Positions 34,784-42,445 of a stretch of DNA of 64,000 bases are shown here, piece after piece; position 1 is the first letter of the stretch, and each line of letters starts with the position of its first letter. The notes beneath the pieces were generated by a model. The model was not told where the DNA came from, ran no database searches, and worked only from the letters and a program-made list of their open reading frames with translations. The stretch is from Pseudomonadota bacterium. Lineage in GTDB: Bacteria > Pseudomonadota > Alphaproteobacteria > Dongiales > Dongiaceae. Both the position numbers and the translations under genes were made by a program. The DNA is taken from assembly GCA_021792365.1 (NCBI GenBank), contig JAJYUT010000003.1:124001-188000 (forward strand), in the 5' to 3' direction.

Positions 34784-35451
34784 CCGAACAAGCGATCCGC
34801 ACCGCGATCGTCGAAGTGAACACCGAACTCGAACGGCTGCGCATGAATGTCTGCGCTACTGGCAATATCAGCGTGCGCTGGCAGGAAGGCATGCTGATCA
34901 CACCCGCCGGCTGCCGCGTGGAAACACTGGCGCCGGAGCATATCGTTTATGTCCGCTTCGACGGCACCACAGACGGTCCGCTGCGCCCCTCCTCGGAGGC
35001 GGGCATGCATCGCGCCGTCTATCAGCATGCGCCGACCGCCAGGGCGGTGGTGCACACTCATGCCGACCATTGCGTTGCGCTCGCCAGCTTCCGGCAGCCG
35101 ATCCCGGCATTCCACTATATGATCCAGGGCTTCGGCGGCATGGACGTGCCCTGCGTCGACTATCTTCCGTTCGGTTCCGAGGAACTGGGCCAGGCCGCCG
35201 GCCAGGCGCTCGTCGACCGCACCGCTTGCCTGCTCGCCAATCACGGCATGCTGGCGCGCGGAACGACGCTCCTCGCCGCCTTCGAGATAGCCTTGAAGCT
35301 TGAGACTCTCGCCAGGCAATACCTGCTGGCCCGCAGCCTTGGCACACCTACTCTGCTCACGACCGAGGAATGGGCGATTGTGCAGCAGCAATATCGCACC
35401 TACGGCAAGCCGCAGGCGCTCGACCGCACGCCGCGTTGGCAATTGCCATGA
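34780..35451 (+). CDS. Class II aldolase/decarboxylase (OtnC / fuculose-phosphate aldolase type)
   Basis: A 223-residue zinc aldolase. NVCATGNISVRWQEGMLITPAG holds the phosphate-binding TGNIS segment, the proton donor/metal region is in PSSEAGMHRAVYQHAPTARAVVHTHADHC (E-x-x-x-H and H-T-H), and LLANHGMLARG provides the third histidine. Length is standard. It overlaps the kinase gene and the shikimate-dehydrogenase-like gene by 4 bp each (ATGA), a fixed three-gene unit. Pairing with a DUF1537 kinase predicts a decarboxylase or retro-aldolase acting on a phosphorylated C4 acid. Confidence 0.9.
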   Translation: MTEQAIRTAIVEVNTELERLRMNVCATGNISVRWQEGMLITPAGCRVETLAPEHIVYVRFDGTTDGPLRPSSEAGMHRAVYQHAPTARAVVHTHADHCVALASFRQPIPAFHYMIQGFGGMDVPCVDYLPFGSEELGQAAGQALVDRTACLLANHGMLARGTTLLAAFEIALKLETLARQYLLARSLGTPTLLTTEEWAIVQQQYRTYGKPQALDRTPRWQLP

Positions 35452-36254
35452 CTGGTTCGCTCCCTTTCGAGATCAGCGGCAAGACCAGGATCATGTTCAT
35501 CCTGGCCGATCCGGTCGCGCATATCCGCGGCAGCGTGGTGCTGACCCGGGAGCTGCGTGCGCTGGGACATGACATTGCCGTTCTACCGCTTCATGTGAAG
35601 CCGGCGGATCTCGAGCGCACCGTGCAGGCGATCCGCGCGTTTCACAACCTCGTCGGATTCGGCATCACCATCCCGCACAAGATCGCGGTCGTGTCTCTGA
35701 TCGACGAATTGCTGCCGCAGGCCAAGCTGGTGGGCTCGGTCAACTTCGTGCGCCGCAACCCCGACGGCGCGCTGACTGGCGACAATCTCGACGGCATTGG
35801 CTTTGTCGATGGCGCAAAACAGAGCGGCATCGACTTCATCGGCAAGCGCGTGCTGCAGCTCGGCGCCGGCGGCGCCGGGCGCTCCATCGCCTTCTCCCTC
35901 GCCGCGGCTGGTGCCAAGGCGCTCGGCATTGCCAATCGCACCGAGTCCAGAGCGAGCGAGCTCGCCGCCGCCGTGCACCGCGCCTATCCGGCCTGCCAGG
36001 CCTTCGTCGCGCCGGCCAAGGCGGCGGGATACGATGCGATCGTCAATACCACCGCCCTGGGCATGCAGGCCGACGACCCGTTGCCCGTCGATCCCTCGGG
36101 GCTCTCACCCGAGATGAGCGTGTCCGAGATCATCATGTCGCCGGAAATCACGCCGCTCCTGCGAGCCGCCCAGTTGGCGGGCTGCCGCATCAGCCTCGGC
36201 AAGAGCATGCTGGAACATCAGGTGAAAAGGTTGGAGCAGCTGCTGGCGTTGTAA
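35448..36254 (+). CDS. Shikimate-dehydrogenase-like NAD(P) oxidoreductase, atypical substrate pocket
   Basis: A 268-residue AroE-fold protein. Conserved: the catalytic lysine in GITIPHK, the aspartate in GDNLDGIGF, glycine motif LGAGGAGRSIAFSLAAAG, NRTESRA (a basic patch suiting NADPH) and the C-terminal GKSMLEHQ. Changed: the N-terminal S-x-S-P-x-I-H-N loop that holds the shikimate carboxylate reads ADPVAHIRGSVVL, so both serines are lost, and GAVNT/NTDG read GSVNF/NLDG. This argues against shikimate or quinate as substrate. ATG 35448 overlaps the aldolase stop. A dehydrogenase for a hydroxy acid in the pathway is the likely role. Confidence 0.82.
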   Translation: MTGSLPFEISGKTRIMFILADPVAHIRGSVVLTRELRALGHDIAVLPLHVKPADLERTVQAIRAFHNLVGFGITIPHKIAVVSLIDELLPQAKLVGSVNFVRRNPDGALTGDNLDGIGFVDGAKQSGIDFIGKRVLQLGAGGAGRSIAFSLAAAGAKALGIANRTESRASELAAAVHRAYPACQAFVAPAKAAGYDAIVNTTALGMQADDPLPVDPSGLSPEMSVSEIIMSPEITPLLRAAQLAGCRISLGKSMLEHQVKRLEQLLAL

Positions 36255-36257
36255 GGC

Positions 36258-36277
36258 CGCGCCGGTATGGCGCGTTC
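36258..36277 (+). terminator. Probable terminator after the kinase-aldolase-dehydrogenase operon
   Basis: Four bases after the TAA at 36252-36254, CGCGCC (36258-36263), GGTAT, GGCGCG (36269-36274) form a GC-only 6-bp stem with a 5-nt loop, followed by TTCTC. The U-tract is short, so termination may be partial. The rest of the 233-bp convergent gap up to 36487 shows no recognisable gene or remnant in either strand. Confidence 0.55.
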
Positions 36278-36487
36278 TCACCCGGGGCCACTCGGTACAC
36301 CCGCCGCAGCACCCCTTCGAGCTTCCGCAGGCTTGCCAGAAGTGGAGCCAACACTCGATCCAGCCAAAGATGAAGAACTGGAGGATTCATCGCTCGGCGA
36401 TCGCGCGAAATACCTGCGGTCGGCGAGGAGCACTGGGGTTTGCGATCCGCATCAAACAACTTGGGTATATAGTGCAGTGTTTCATGC

Positions 36488-37189
36488 TCAACCTCCGTTC
36501 CGGGTCGGGGAACGTGCGCACCGCCAATCCTCCGCCTTGCGCCAACTGATCGTCGCGGCCATGATTCCCACGAATGGCCCGACCCCATAAATCCAGAAGG
36601 TCGACCAATCGCCGGAGGCGAGATACGGGCCGAATGCACGTGCCGGGCTCATGGCGGCGCCGCTGATCGGCCCGAACAGCATGACTTCGAGCCCTACGAT
36701 GGCGCCGATCCGGATCGCGCCCGCATCGAATATGCCGCCTTCCGCATCGCCACAGAGCAGGATGGTCGCCATCATGATGAAGGACAGGATGGTCTCTAGG
36801 ACGAACGCGCCGCCGGCAGTCATGCCGATCGCCGTGTTCGGGACATTGGCACCCACGCTCGCCAAATCCCCGATCGCCCAAAGCACTGCGAGCCCGCCGG
36901 CTGCCGAGCCGGCCAGCTGCGCGATCACGTAACCGGGGACGACGGCCCAACGTACGCGGGACATGCAGGCAAGAGCGACCGTCAGAGCGGGATTCACGTG
37001 CGCACCGGAAAGCGGCCCGAAGAGTCGGATGATGACGGCAAGGATCAGCCCGGAACTCAAGCCACAGACGACAGGACTCGGATCGCCATAGATGCGTGCG
37101 GTCAGAACGACGGCTCCGGCCGCGAACAGGACAAGCAAAAAAGTGCCGGCAAACTCGGCCACATAGGGTTTTATGCTGCGGTCAATCAC
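36488..37189 (-). CDS. Aquaporin/glycerol-facilitator (MIP) family channel
   Basis: A 233-residue channel with six predicted spans. It begins AEFAGTFLLVLFAAGAVV, typical of MIP proteins. The first half-helix motif is canonical (AHVNPALT, Asn66-Ala68); the second reads AAMSPARAFGP, so Asn is replaced by Ser181 (SPA instead of NPA). It lies 8 bp after the NorD-like gene, last in the amide operon. In Pseudomonas the amide operon ends with AmiS, an unrelated amide channel; here a MIP channel may fill that place and conduct small amides, ammonia or water. Such transport is inference. Confidence 0.88.
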   Translation of the reverse strand: MIDRSIKPYVAEFAGTFLLVLFAAGAVVLTARIYGDPSPVVCGLSSGLILAVIIRLFGPLSGAHVNPALTVALACMSRVRWAVVPGYVIAQLAGSAAGGLAVLWAIGDLASVGANVPNTAIGMTAGGAFVLETILSFIMMATILLCGDAEGGIFDAGAIRIGAIVGLEVMLFGPISGAAMSPARAFGPYLASGDWSTFWIYGVGPFVGIMAATISWRKAEDWRCARSPTRNGG

Positions 37190-37197
37190 GACCGGCC

Positions 37198-38958
37198 TCA
37201 GCCCGTCAGCCGGAGATAGAGTGCCGGCAGCTTGTCCGGCAAGCTCGCGATCCGGTCGATCTGTACGGCATTGCGACGGCCGAAGATGCGCGTCAGGTAG
37301 GAGTCACCACCGCCATCCAGACCCACGCAGAAGACATCGATGCCGTCGTGACCGAGCTCCTGCACTGCCTTGCGCGCATCCTCGACCAGGTATTTGCTAT
37401 CCGTGACATCGATGTCCGCGGGTTCTCCGTCGGTGATCACCAGAACAAGCCGCCGATGGGCCTGCTGGCCGCGAATCTCGCTGTGGGCATGACGCAACGC
37501 TGCGCCGATGCGCGTCGACAGCCCCCCGCGCAGACCGGCCAAGCGCTCGACCGCAGCGGCGCCGTAAGGCTGGTTGAAGTCCTTGACGCGATAGTAGCGA
37601 ACCTCCTGCCGGCCGTTTGAGCAGAAGGCGTGGATTGCGAACGGATCGCCCAATCCCTCCATCGCGTGTGCCAGCAACGCGGTAGCCGCGCGCTCGACCG
37701 ACAGAACGGTCGTTGTCGTATTCCTGACGAACTCCTTGGTCGATTCGGAGGCGTCCAGCAGCACCAGCACCGCCAGGTCGCGATCGCGCATTTCGCTGGT
37801 TTCGTAGACGCGCGGATCGGGCGTAATGCCGCCGCGATACTCGATGGCGGCCCGGATGCAGGAATCGAGATCCAACCTCTCGCCTTCGGGACGCCGCCGA
37901 ATCCGCATCGGCCGCGCCACGCGGGTCGACCGGATCAGCTTGCGGATGCGATTTTCGACATCGGCATACTCGCTCAGCAGCCGGTCCAGCCCGACAGTCG
38001 AGGCGCGCCTCGGTTCGAATTCGACGATTGTGGTCCAATCCGCGTGCTTCCGGCCGAGCACATAATCCCACTCGAAATACCGGGCGACGGGCACGCCGGC
38101 ATCGGCGTCGATCGGCCGTTCCCTGGCAGCGACGCCGGCGCCAGTGTCGTTATCCTGACTGCGCCGTCTCTGATGCGGCTCGCTTTCGTCCTCGGTCCGG
38201 CGCACCCGGAAGGACTCGATCACGACATCCGTGTCCTCCATCTCCTGCGGCGGAGTATCGGACCAGTCCCACAAGCCGGCATTGTCATCGCGATAGGCCG
38301 GCTCCACGACATAGGTCTTGGCGTTGAACTGGATCCGCATCTGTCCCAGGTCATTGCCGAGCAGAGTGCCGATCTCGCGGCTGATTGCTGCGTTTTCCCA
38401 TTCCAGGCGGCGATCGAAGAACATCGTTCTGCCCTTGCTCACCCACGGGTCCTGATCGCGATAGGCGGGATCGAACAGACCGCGCGCAAGACGCGCCATC
38501 AGCATCTCCGCCACCAGCGCGCCAGTCGGTTCAGCCACGTGAAACGGCGCCCACAGCCGGTTCAGGCCGGGATACTCCCGGATCGCCAGCGCCTCGACCC
38601 GCGCGTCCTCGATGAGCGACACCAAGGCAATCTGAAGCGGCTTCAGCGTGCCAATCTGCCAGCGCGCGCGCGTGAAGGTCAGGTGGGCGGCAACATGGGC
38701 AAGCGCGGCCCGGAATATCGGCTCGACGCCGCAACCTTGAACGTCGGCGTAGGTCTGCGGAACACGGATGTAGCCACCATCGAACGTGACGCGCCGCGGT
38801 GGCGATTGCCCAGGCGCGCTGATCGCCGCCCGCATCACCGGGTGGAGCCGCCAGAGCGCCGTCAGATACGCTTTCAGCTTGCGTTCGGCATCCGAAAAAC
38901 CGATCTCGCTGCGCGCAGCTTCGGGCGCAGACGTCCGCTCCTTGGGGTCAGCCGGCAT
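37198..38958 (-). CDS. VWA-domain protein of the NorD/CbbO type
   Basis: A 586-residue cytoplasmic protein. The N-terminal 350 residues are the variable, partly charged region of NorD/CbbO proteins. From about residue 390 there is a von Willebrand A domain with the MIDAS metal site DASES in LAVLVLLDASEST, the threonine in GGLSTRIGAALRHA and the aspartate in VLVITDGEPADI. These proteins act with a MoxR AAA+ ATPase to remodel or activate partner enzymes (nitric oxide reductase, Rubisco). Here the ATPase gene is 3 bp upstream, but no norCB or cbbLS is present; the neighbours are an amidase and an aquaporin. The client is therefore unknown. Confidence 0.88.
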   Translation of the reverse strand: MPADPKERTSAPEAARSEIGFSDAERKLKAYLTALWRLHPVMRAAISAPGQSPPRRVTFDGGYIRVPQTYADVQGCGVEPIFRAALAHVAAHLTFTRARWQIGTLKPLQIALVSLIEDARVEALAIREYPGLNRLWAPFHVAEPTGALVAEMLMARLARGLFDPAYRDQDPWVSKGRTMFFDRRLEWENAAISREIGTLLGNDLGQMRIQFNAKTYVVEPAYRDDNAGLWDWSDTPPQEMEDTDVVIESFRVRRTEDESEPHQRRRSQDNDTGAGVAARERPIDADAGVPVARYFEWDYVLGRKHADWTTIVEFEPRRASTVGLDRLLSEYADVENRIRKLIRSTRVARPMRIRRRPEGERLDLDSCIRAAIEYRGGITPDPRVYETSEMRDRDLAVLVLLDASESTKEFVRNTTTTVLSVERAATALLAHAMEGLGDPFAIHAFCSNGRQEVRYYRVKDFNQPYGAAAVERLAGLRGGLSTRIGAALRHAHSEIRGQQAHRRLVLVITDGEPADIDVTDSKYLVEDARKAVQELGHDGIDVFCVGLDGGGDSYLTRIFGRRNAVQIDRIASLPDKLPALYLRLTG

Positions 38959-38961
38959 CGC

Positions 38962-39759
38962 TCAGGCACAGGCCGCAATGGCCTGCGAGAGCGCGTCCCG
39001 GATATCGGCGTCGTCCGTGATGGGAAGCACCAGGGCGACATCGCAAGCCGCCGGCAGGGCGACGCCCTTCGCGATCAAGCGTCCGGCCTGGATCAGCATT
39101 CGCGTCGACGCCCCCTCGTCGAGGCCGTGACCCTTCAGGTTGCGGGACCGCTGACCGATCTTGACCAGCCTCTCCGCCAGGCCGAAATCGATTCCCGCTT
39201 CATGGGAGACGATCTCCGCCTCGACCGCCGGATCCGGATAGCGGAACTCGACGCCACCGAACCTTTGCTTGGTGGATTCCTTCAGGTCCTTGAGCACGCT
39301 CTGATAGCCGGGATTGTAGGAGATGACGAGTTGGAAATCCGGATGCGCCCGCACCAACTCGTTGCGTTTCTCGAGCGGCAGTATCCGGCGGTCGTCGGTC
39401 AAAGGATGGATGACAACGGTAGTGTCCTGCCTCGCCTCCACGATCTCGTCGAGATAGCAGATCGCCCCGTGACGAACCGCCAGAGTCAGCGGTCCGTCAT
39501 GCCAGACGGTGCCGCTTGGATCCAGCAGGAAGCGGCCGACCAGGTCCGACGCCGTCATATCCTCGTGGCAGGCGACGGTAACAAGAGGACGGCGCAGCCG
39601 CCACGCCATATGTTCGATGAAGCGGGTTTTCCCGCAGCCGGTCGGTCCCTTCAGCATCATCGGCATCCGACTGGCATAGGCCATCTCGAACAACGACACC
39701 TCGTCGCCGATGGCCCGGTAGTATGGCTCGTCCGTTATCAGATACGCGTCTAGCTGCAT
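38962..39759 (-). CDS. MoxR-type AAA+ ATPase of the NorQ/CbbQ family
   Basis: A 265-residue ATPase. Walker A GPTGCGKT is at residues 38-45, Walker B AICYLDE ends at Glu105, sensor 1 lies in [10 protein letters not shown], and the arginine-finger/sensor 2 region is near [14 protein letters not shown]. The short length with [26 protein letters not shown] is diagnostic of CbbQ/NorQ. It forms hexamers that work with the VWA partner encoded 3 bp downstream. It follows the amidase gene after a 130-bp gap with a strong hairpin. In Pseudomonas the gene after amiE, amiB, also encodes an ATPase; whether it is of the same type needs a direct comparison. Confidence 0.9.
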   Translation of the reverse strand: MQLDAYLITDEPYYRAIGDEVSLFEMAYASRMPMMLKGPTGCGKTRFIEHMAWRLRRPLVTVACHEDMTASDLVGRFLLDPSGTVWHDGPLTLAVRHGAICYLDEIVEARQDTTVVIHPLTDDRRILPLEKRNELVRAHPDFQLVISYNPGYQSVLKDLKESTKQRFGGVEFRYPDPAVEAEIVSHEAGIDFGLAERLVKIGQRSRNLKGHGLDEGASTRMLIQAGRLIAKGVALPAACDVALVLPITDDADIRDALSQAIAACA

Positions 39760-39859
39760 GATCTATTCTCAAGTGCGACCAGATGAGAACGTCGTGCCGG
39801 CGAGGCACAACGTTCTGACAAGCGCTGTTTCGCGTGGGCAATTGGAAGAAGCAGGAATT

Positions 39860-39882
39860 GGGGCAGCATGGAATGCTGCCCC
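39860..39882 (-). terminator. Strong hairpin just after amiE, partial terminator or mRNA stabiliser
   Basis: GGGGCAGCAT, loop GGA, ATGCTGCCCC is a perfect 10-bp stem, 7 bp after the amidase stop on the reverse strand. The transcript continues AATTCCTGCTTCTTCC, too weak a U-tract for full termination. It probably sets high amidase to low downstream expression, either by partial termination or by protecting the 3' end of the amidase message. The remaining 100 bp up to the NorQ-like start has no other feature. Confidence 0.65.
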
Positions 39883-39889
39883 GCTCCGA

Positions 39890-40930
39890 TCAGCGATGCG
39901 CTGCCGTCTTCTGGTTCGGGATGCCCTCCATCGGGCATTCGTCAGTGCCGGCCGTGGTGCGGGTCAGCGCCTCGACCATCTCCCGGGTACCTTCCGGATC
40001 CGTGATCCACTTCTTATAGAAGTCGTATGGGCAAGCAGCGACGCCCCGGGCGCTCTCGCCGGAACCGATCATTCCGGTGTAGCCGCGGTGCACCAGCTTG
40101 AAGAGATGATTTTGTGATTGGCCGTTACGGCGGGCATCCCGGATCAGCGAGGTCGACAACTGGGCATACTGGATACCCATGTCCTCCTCGCCGCACTCGC
40201 CCAGTGTCCGGCCATCGAACCCGATGATCGCCGAATGGCCGAAATACGAGTAGACGCCGTCGAACCCGGACGCGTTGGCAACCGCCACATAGCAGTTGTT
40301 GGCCCAGGCCATCGCTTTGGCCATCAGCACCTGCTGGTCCTTGGCCGGATACATGTAGCCCTGGCACCGGACGATAAGCTCCGCACCGCGCATCGCGCAA
40401 TCGCGCCAGATCTCCGGATAGTTGCCGTCATCGCAGATGATCAGGCTGATCTTCAGCCCCTTCGGACCTTCCGAGACGTAGGTGCAGTTTCCGGGGTACC
40501 AGCCTTCGATCGGAACCCAGGGCATGATCTTGCGATATTTCTGCACGATCTCACCCTTGTCGTTCATCAGGATGAGCGTGTTGTAGGGCGCCTTGTTCGG
40601 ATGCTCCTCGTGCCGCTCGCCGGTCAACGAGAACACGCCCCAGACCTTGGCCTGGCGGCATGCCTTGGCGAAGATCTCGGTTTCCTCGCCCGGGATCTTC
40701 GAGGCGGTGGCGTACATCTCCTTCTGGTCGTACATGATCCCGTGCGTGCTGTATTCCGGGAAGATGACGAGATCCATGCCGGGAAGCCCGACCTTCATGC
40801 CGGTCAGCATGTCGGCGATCTTCTGTGCGTTCTGCAGAACCTCCTGCTTGGTATGCAGGCGAGGCATCTTGTAGTTCACGACGGCGACGCCGACCGTGTC
40901 CTTGCTGCTTGAGATGTCACCGTGAAGCAT
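39890..40930 (-). CDS. amiE: Aliphatic amidase AmiE
   Basis: A 346-residue nitrilase-superfamily amidase (EC 3.5.1.4) hydrolysing short amides such as acetamide or propionamide to the acid and ammonia. The catalytic triad falls at exactly the Pseudomonas numbering: Glu59 in IFPEYST, Lys134 in YRKIMPW, Cys166 in IICDDGN. The length equals the canonical enzyme. Supporting context is complete: AmiC and AmiR upstream, a urea/amide-type ABC importer immediately before it. A strong AAGGAGG site precedes ATG 40930. Formamidase AmiF is the closest alternative, but the N-terminal sequence [20 protein letters not shown] fits AmiE. Confidence 0.96.
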   Translation of the reverse strand: MLHGDISSSKDTVGVAVVNYKMPRLHTKQEVLQNAQKIADMLTGMKVGLPGMDLVIFPEYSTHGIMYDQKEMYATASKIPGEETEIFAKACRQAKVWGVFSLTGERHEEHPNKAPYNTLILMNDKGEIVQKYRKIMPWVPIEGWYPGNCTYVSEGPKGLKISLIICDDGNYPEIWRDCAMRGAELIVRCQGYMYPAKDQQVLMAKAMAWANNCYVAVANASGFDGVYSYFGHSAIIGFDGRTLGECGEEDMGIQYAQLSTSLIRDARRNGQSQNHLFKLVHRGYTGMIGSGESARGVAACPYDFYKKWITDPEGTREMVEALTRTTAGTDECPMEGIPNQKTAAHR

Positions 40931-40982
40931 CAGTTCCTCCTTGGGGCGTTGCGGTTGATCGTTGTCAGGTCGGCGTCATCCA

Positions 40983-41678
40983 TCACACCGCCAAATGCTG
41001 CTGGATGATCTGGTCGGTCAGCGCGCCGATCGCGCCTTGCGCCGCGATGCTGCCGCGGTCCACCACCACGAAGTGGTCGGATGCCCGCCGCGCGAACTTG
41101 ACGTTCTGTTCCACCAAAACCACGGTCTTGCCATGGCGGCGATTCAGGTCGATTAGCACCTGCTCGATCTGCTCGACGATGTTGGGCTGGATTCCCTCGG
41201 TCGGCTCGTCGAGCAGGATGATCTTGGGTTCGCTGAGCAGCGTCCGCGCGATCGCCAGCTGCTGCTGCTGTCCGCCGGAAAGGTTTCCGCCCTGGCGGTC
41301 GAGAAACTCCCGCAGGATCGGGAACAATTCGAAGACCCACTCCGTGATGCGGCCGTTGCCCTGATGATGGGCGAAGGTGCCGAGCTTGAGATTCTCGCGG
41401 ACGGTCAGTTTCGGCAGGATGCCGCGGCCCTGCGGCACGTAGCCGATCCCCGCGATGGCGCGCTGGTGGGTCTTGAGCCTGCTGATGTCCTGGCCGTTCA
41501 GACGGATCGAACCATGCACCTTGTCCATCAGGCCGAGAATGGTGCGGATCAACGTGGTCTTGCCGACGCCGTTGCGCCCAAGCACGCTCACGAACTCTCC
41601 GTCATTCACCGTCAGGTCGATGCCCTGCAGAACGCGGCTGGCGCCGTAGTAGGCCTCGATGTCCTTGAGCTCAAGCAT
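40983..41678 (-). CDS. urtE: Urea/short-chain-amide ABC transporter ATPase (UrtE-like)
   Basis: A 231-residue ATPase of the branched-chain-amino-acid (LivF) type, UrtE branch. It starts MLELKDIEAYYGASRVLQGIDL, has Walker A GRNGVGKTTL, signature LSGGQQQQLAIARTL and Walker B IILLDEPTEGIQPNIV; the IQPNIV ending is characteristic of UrtE. It overlaps the UrtD-like gene by 8 bp and precedes amiE by 52 bp. In this operon the ligand is predicted to be a small amide, with urea possible. Confidence 0.9.
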   Translation of the reverse strand: MLELKDIEAYYGASRVLQGIDLTVNDGEFVSVLGRNGVGKTTLIRTILGLMDKVHGSIRLNGQDISRLKTHQRAIAGIGYVPQGRGILPKLTVRENLKLGTFAHHQGNGRITEWVFELFPILREFLDRQGGNLSGGQQQQLAIARTLLSEPKIILLDEPTEGIQPNIVEQIEQVLIDLNRRHGKTVVLVEQNVKFARRASDHFVVVDRGSIAAQGAIGALTDQIIQQHLAV

Positions 41679-42429
41679 CGCTGATGCCTCCCGAGCCCAG
41701 ATAGGCTTCCTTGACGGCAGGATCCCGCTCGATCTGCGCGACCGTGCCCTGCGCCAGTAGCTTGCCCTGGTGCATCACCGAGATGACTTCGGCGATCTCC
41801 TTCACGAAAGCCATGTCGTGCTCGACTACGATGAGGGTTCGGTTGCCCTTGAGGCGGTTGAACAGCTCGGCGGTTTTCCGCGTCTCCTGGGTAGTCATGC
41901 CCGCCGTCGGCTCGTCCATCAGAATGAGCTTCGGGTCCTGCGCCAGCAGCAGCGCGATCTCCAGCCATTGGGTCTGGCCATGGGACAGGTGGCCTGCCAG
42001 GCGGTGCAGGTGATCGCGCAGCCCCACCAGTTCCGCCAGCTTGTCCAGGCCCTCAGTGTCCTCGCCGCGCCGGAAACGAAGCGCATTGCGCAAAACGCCG
42101 GGCTGTCGCGAGTGCGCCACCAGCAGGTTCTCACGGACCGTCAGCTGCCGGAAAACACTGGGAACCTGGAACTTCCGGCCGATGCCGATGCGCGCGATCT
42201 CATGCTCCTCCAGGTGATTGAGTACCGTGTCGCCGAGGCGAATCTCACCGGACGTCGCCTTCGCCTTGCCGCAAATGATGTCGAGCGTGGTGGTCTTGCC
42301 GGCGCCGTTCGGTCCGATCAGGCACCGGAGCTCGCCGGCCTTGACTTCCAGGTTCAGGTCGTCGACGGCCACGAAGCCGTTGAACCGCATCGTGACGTTG
42401 CTGAGCTTCAGATCTTTCCGTGCTTCCAT
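41671..42429 (-). CDS. urtD: Urea/short-chain-amide ABC transporter ATPase (UrtD-like)
   Basis: A 252-residue LivG-type ATPase. LKLSNVTMRFNGFVAVDDLNLEV, Walker A GPNGAGKTTTLD, signature LSHGQTQWLEIALLL (the H-for-G change and QWLEI are UrtD hallmarks) and Walker B LILMDEPTAGMT are present. ATG 42429 starts the domain; the upstream open frame is the end of the permease gene in another phase. It partners the UrtE-like ATPase on the cytoplasmic side. Confidence 0.9.
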   Translation of the reverse strand: MEARKDLKLSNVTMRFNGFVAVDDLNLEVKAGELRCLIGPNGAGKTTTLDIICGKAKATSGEIRLGDTVLNHLEEHEIARIGIGRKFQVPSVFRQLTVRENLLVAHSRQPGVLRNALRFRRGEDTEGLDKLAELVGLRDHLHRLAGHLSHGQTQWLEIALLLAQDPKLILMDEPTAGMTTQETRKTAELFNRLKGNRTLIVVEHDMAFVKEIAEVISVMHQGKLLAQGTVAQIERDPAVKEAYLGSGGISDA

Positions 42430-42445
42430 GATCAGGTCCCGCCCA

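Noticed and set aside
36278-36487. Possible transposase or gene remnant in the convergent gap
   Set aside because: Short frames in all phases show no recognisable family motif.
36190-36639. 149-codon reverse frame crossing the operon end and the aquaporin start
   Set aside because: Overlaps two real genes and has no family signature.
37630-39753. A 707-codon open frame antisense to the NorQ/NorD-like genes
   Set aside because: High-GC shadow: the reverse strand carries clear AAA+ and VWA motifs; the forward frame has no family motif and is rich in Arg/His/Asp.
37198-39759. NorQ/NorD as part of denitrification, or CbbQ/CbbO as Rubisco activase
   Set aside because: No norCB, nir or cbb gene in the window; the neighbours are amide genes. 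The family assignment is kept, the client is not.
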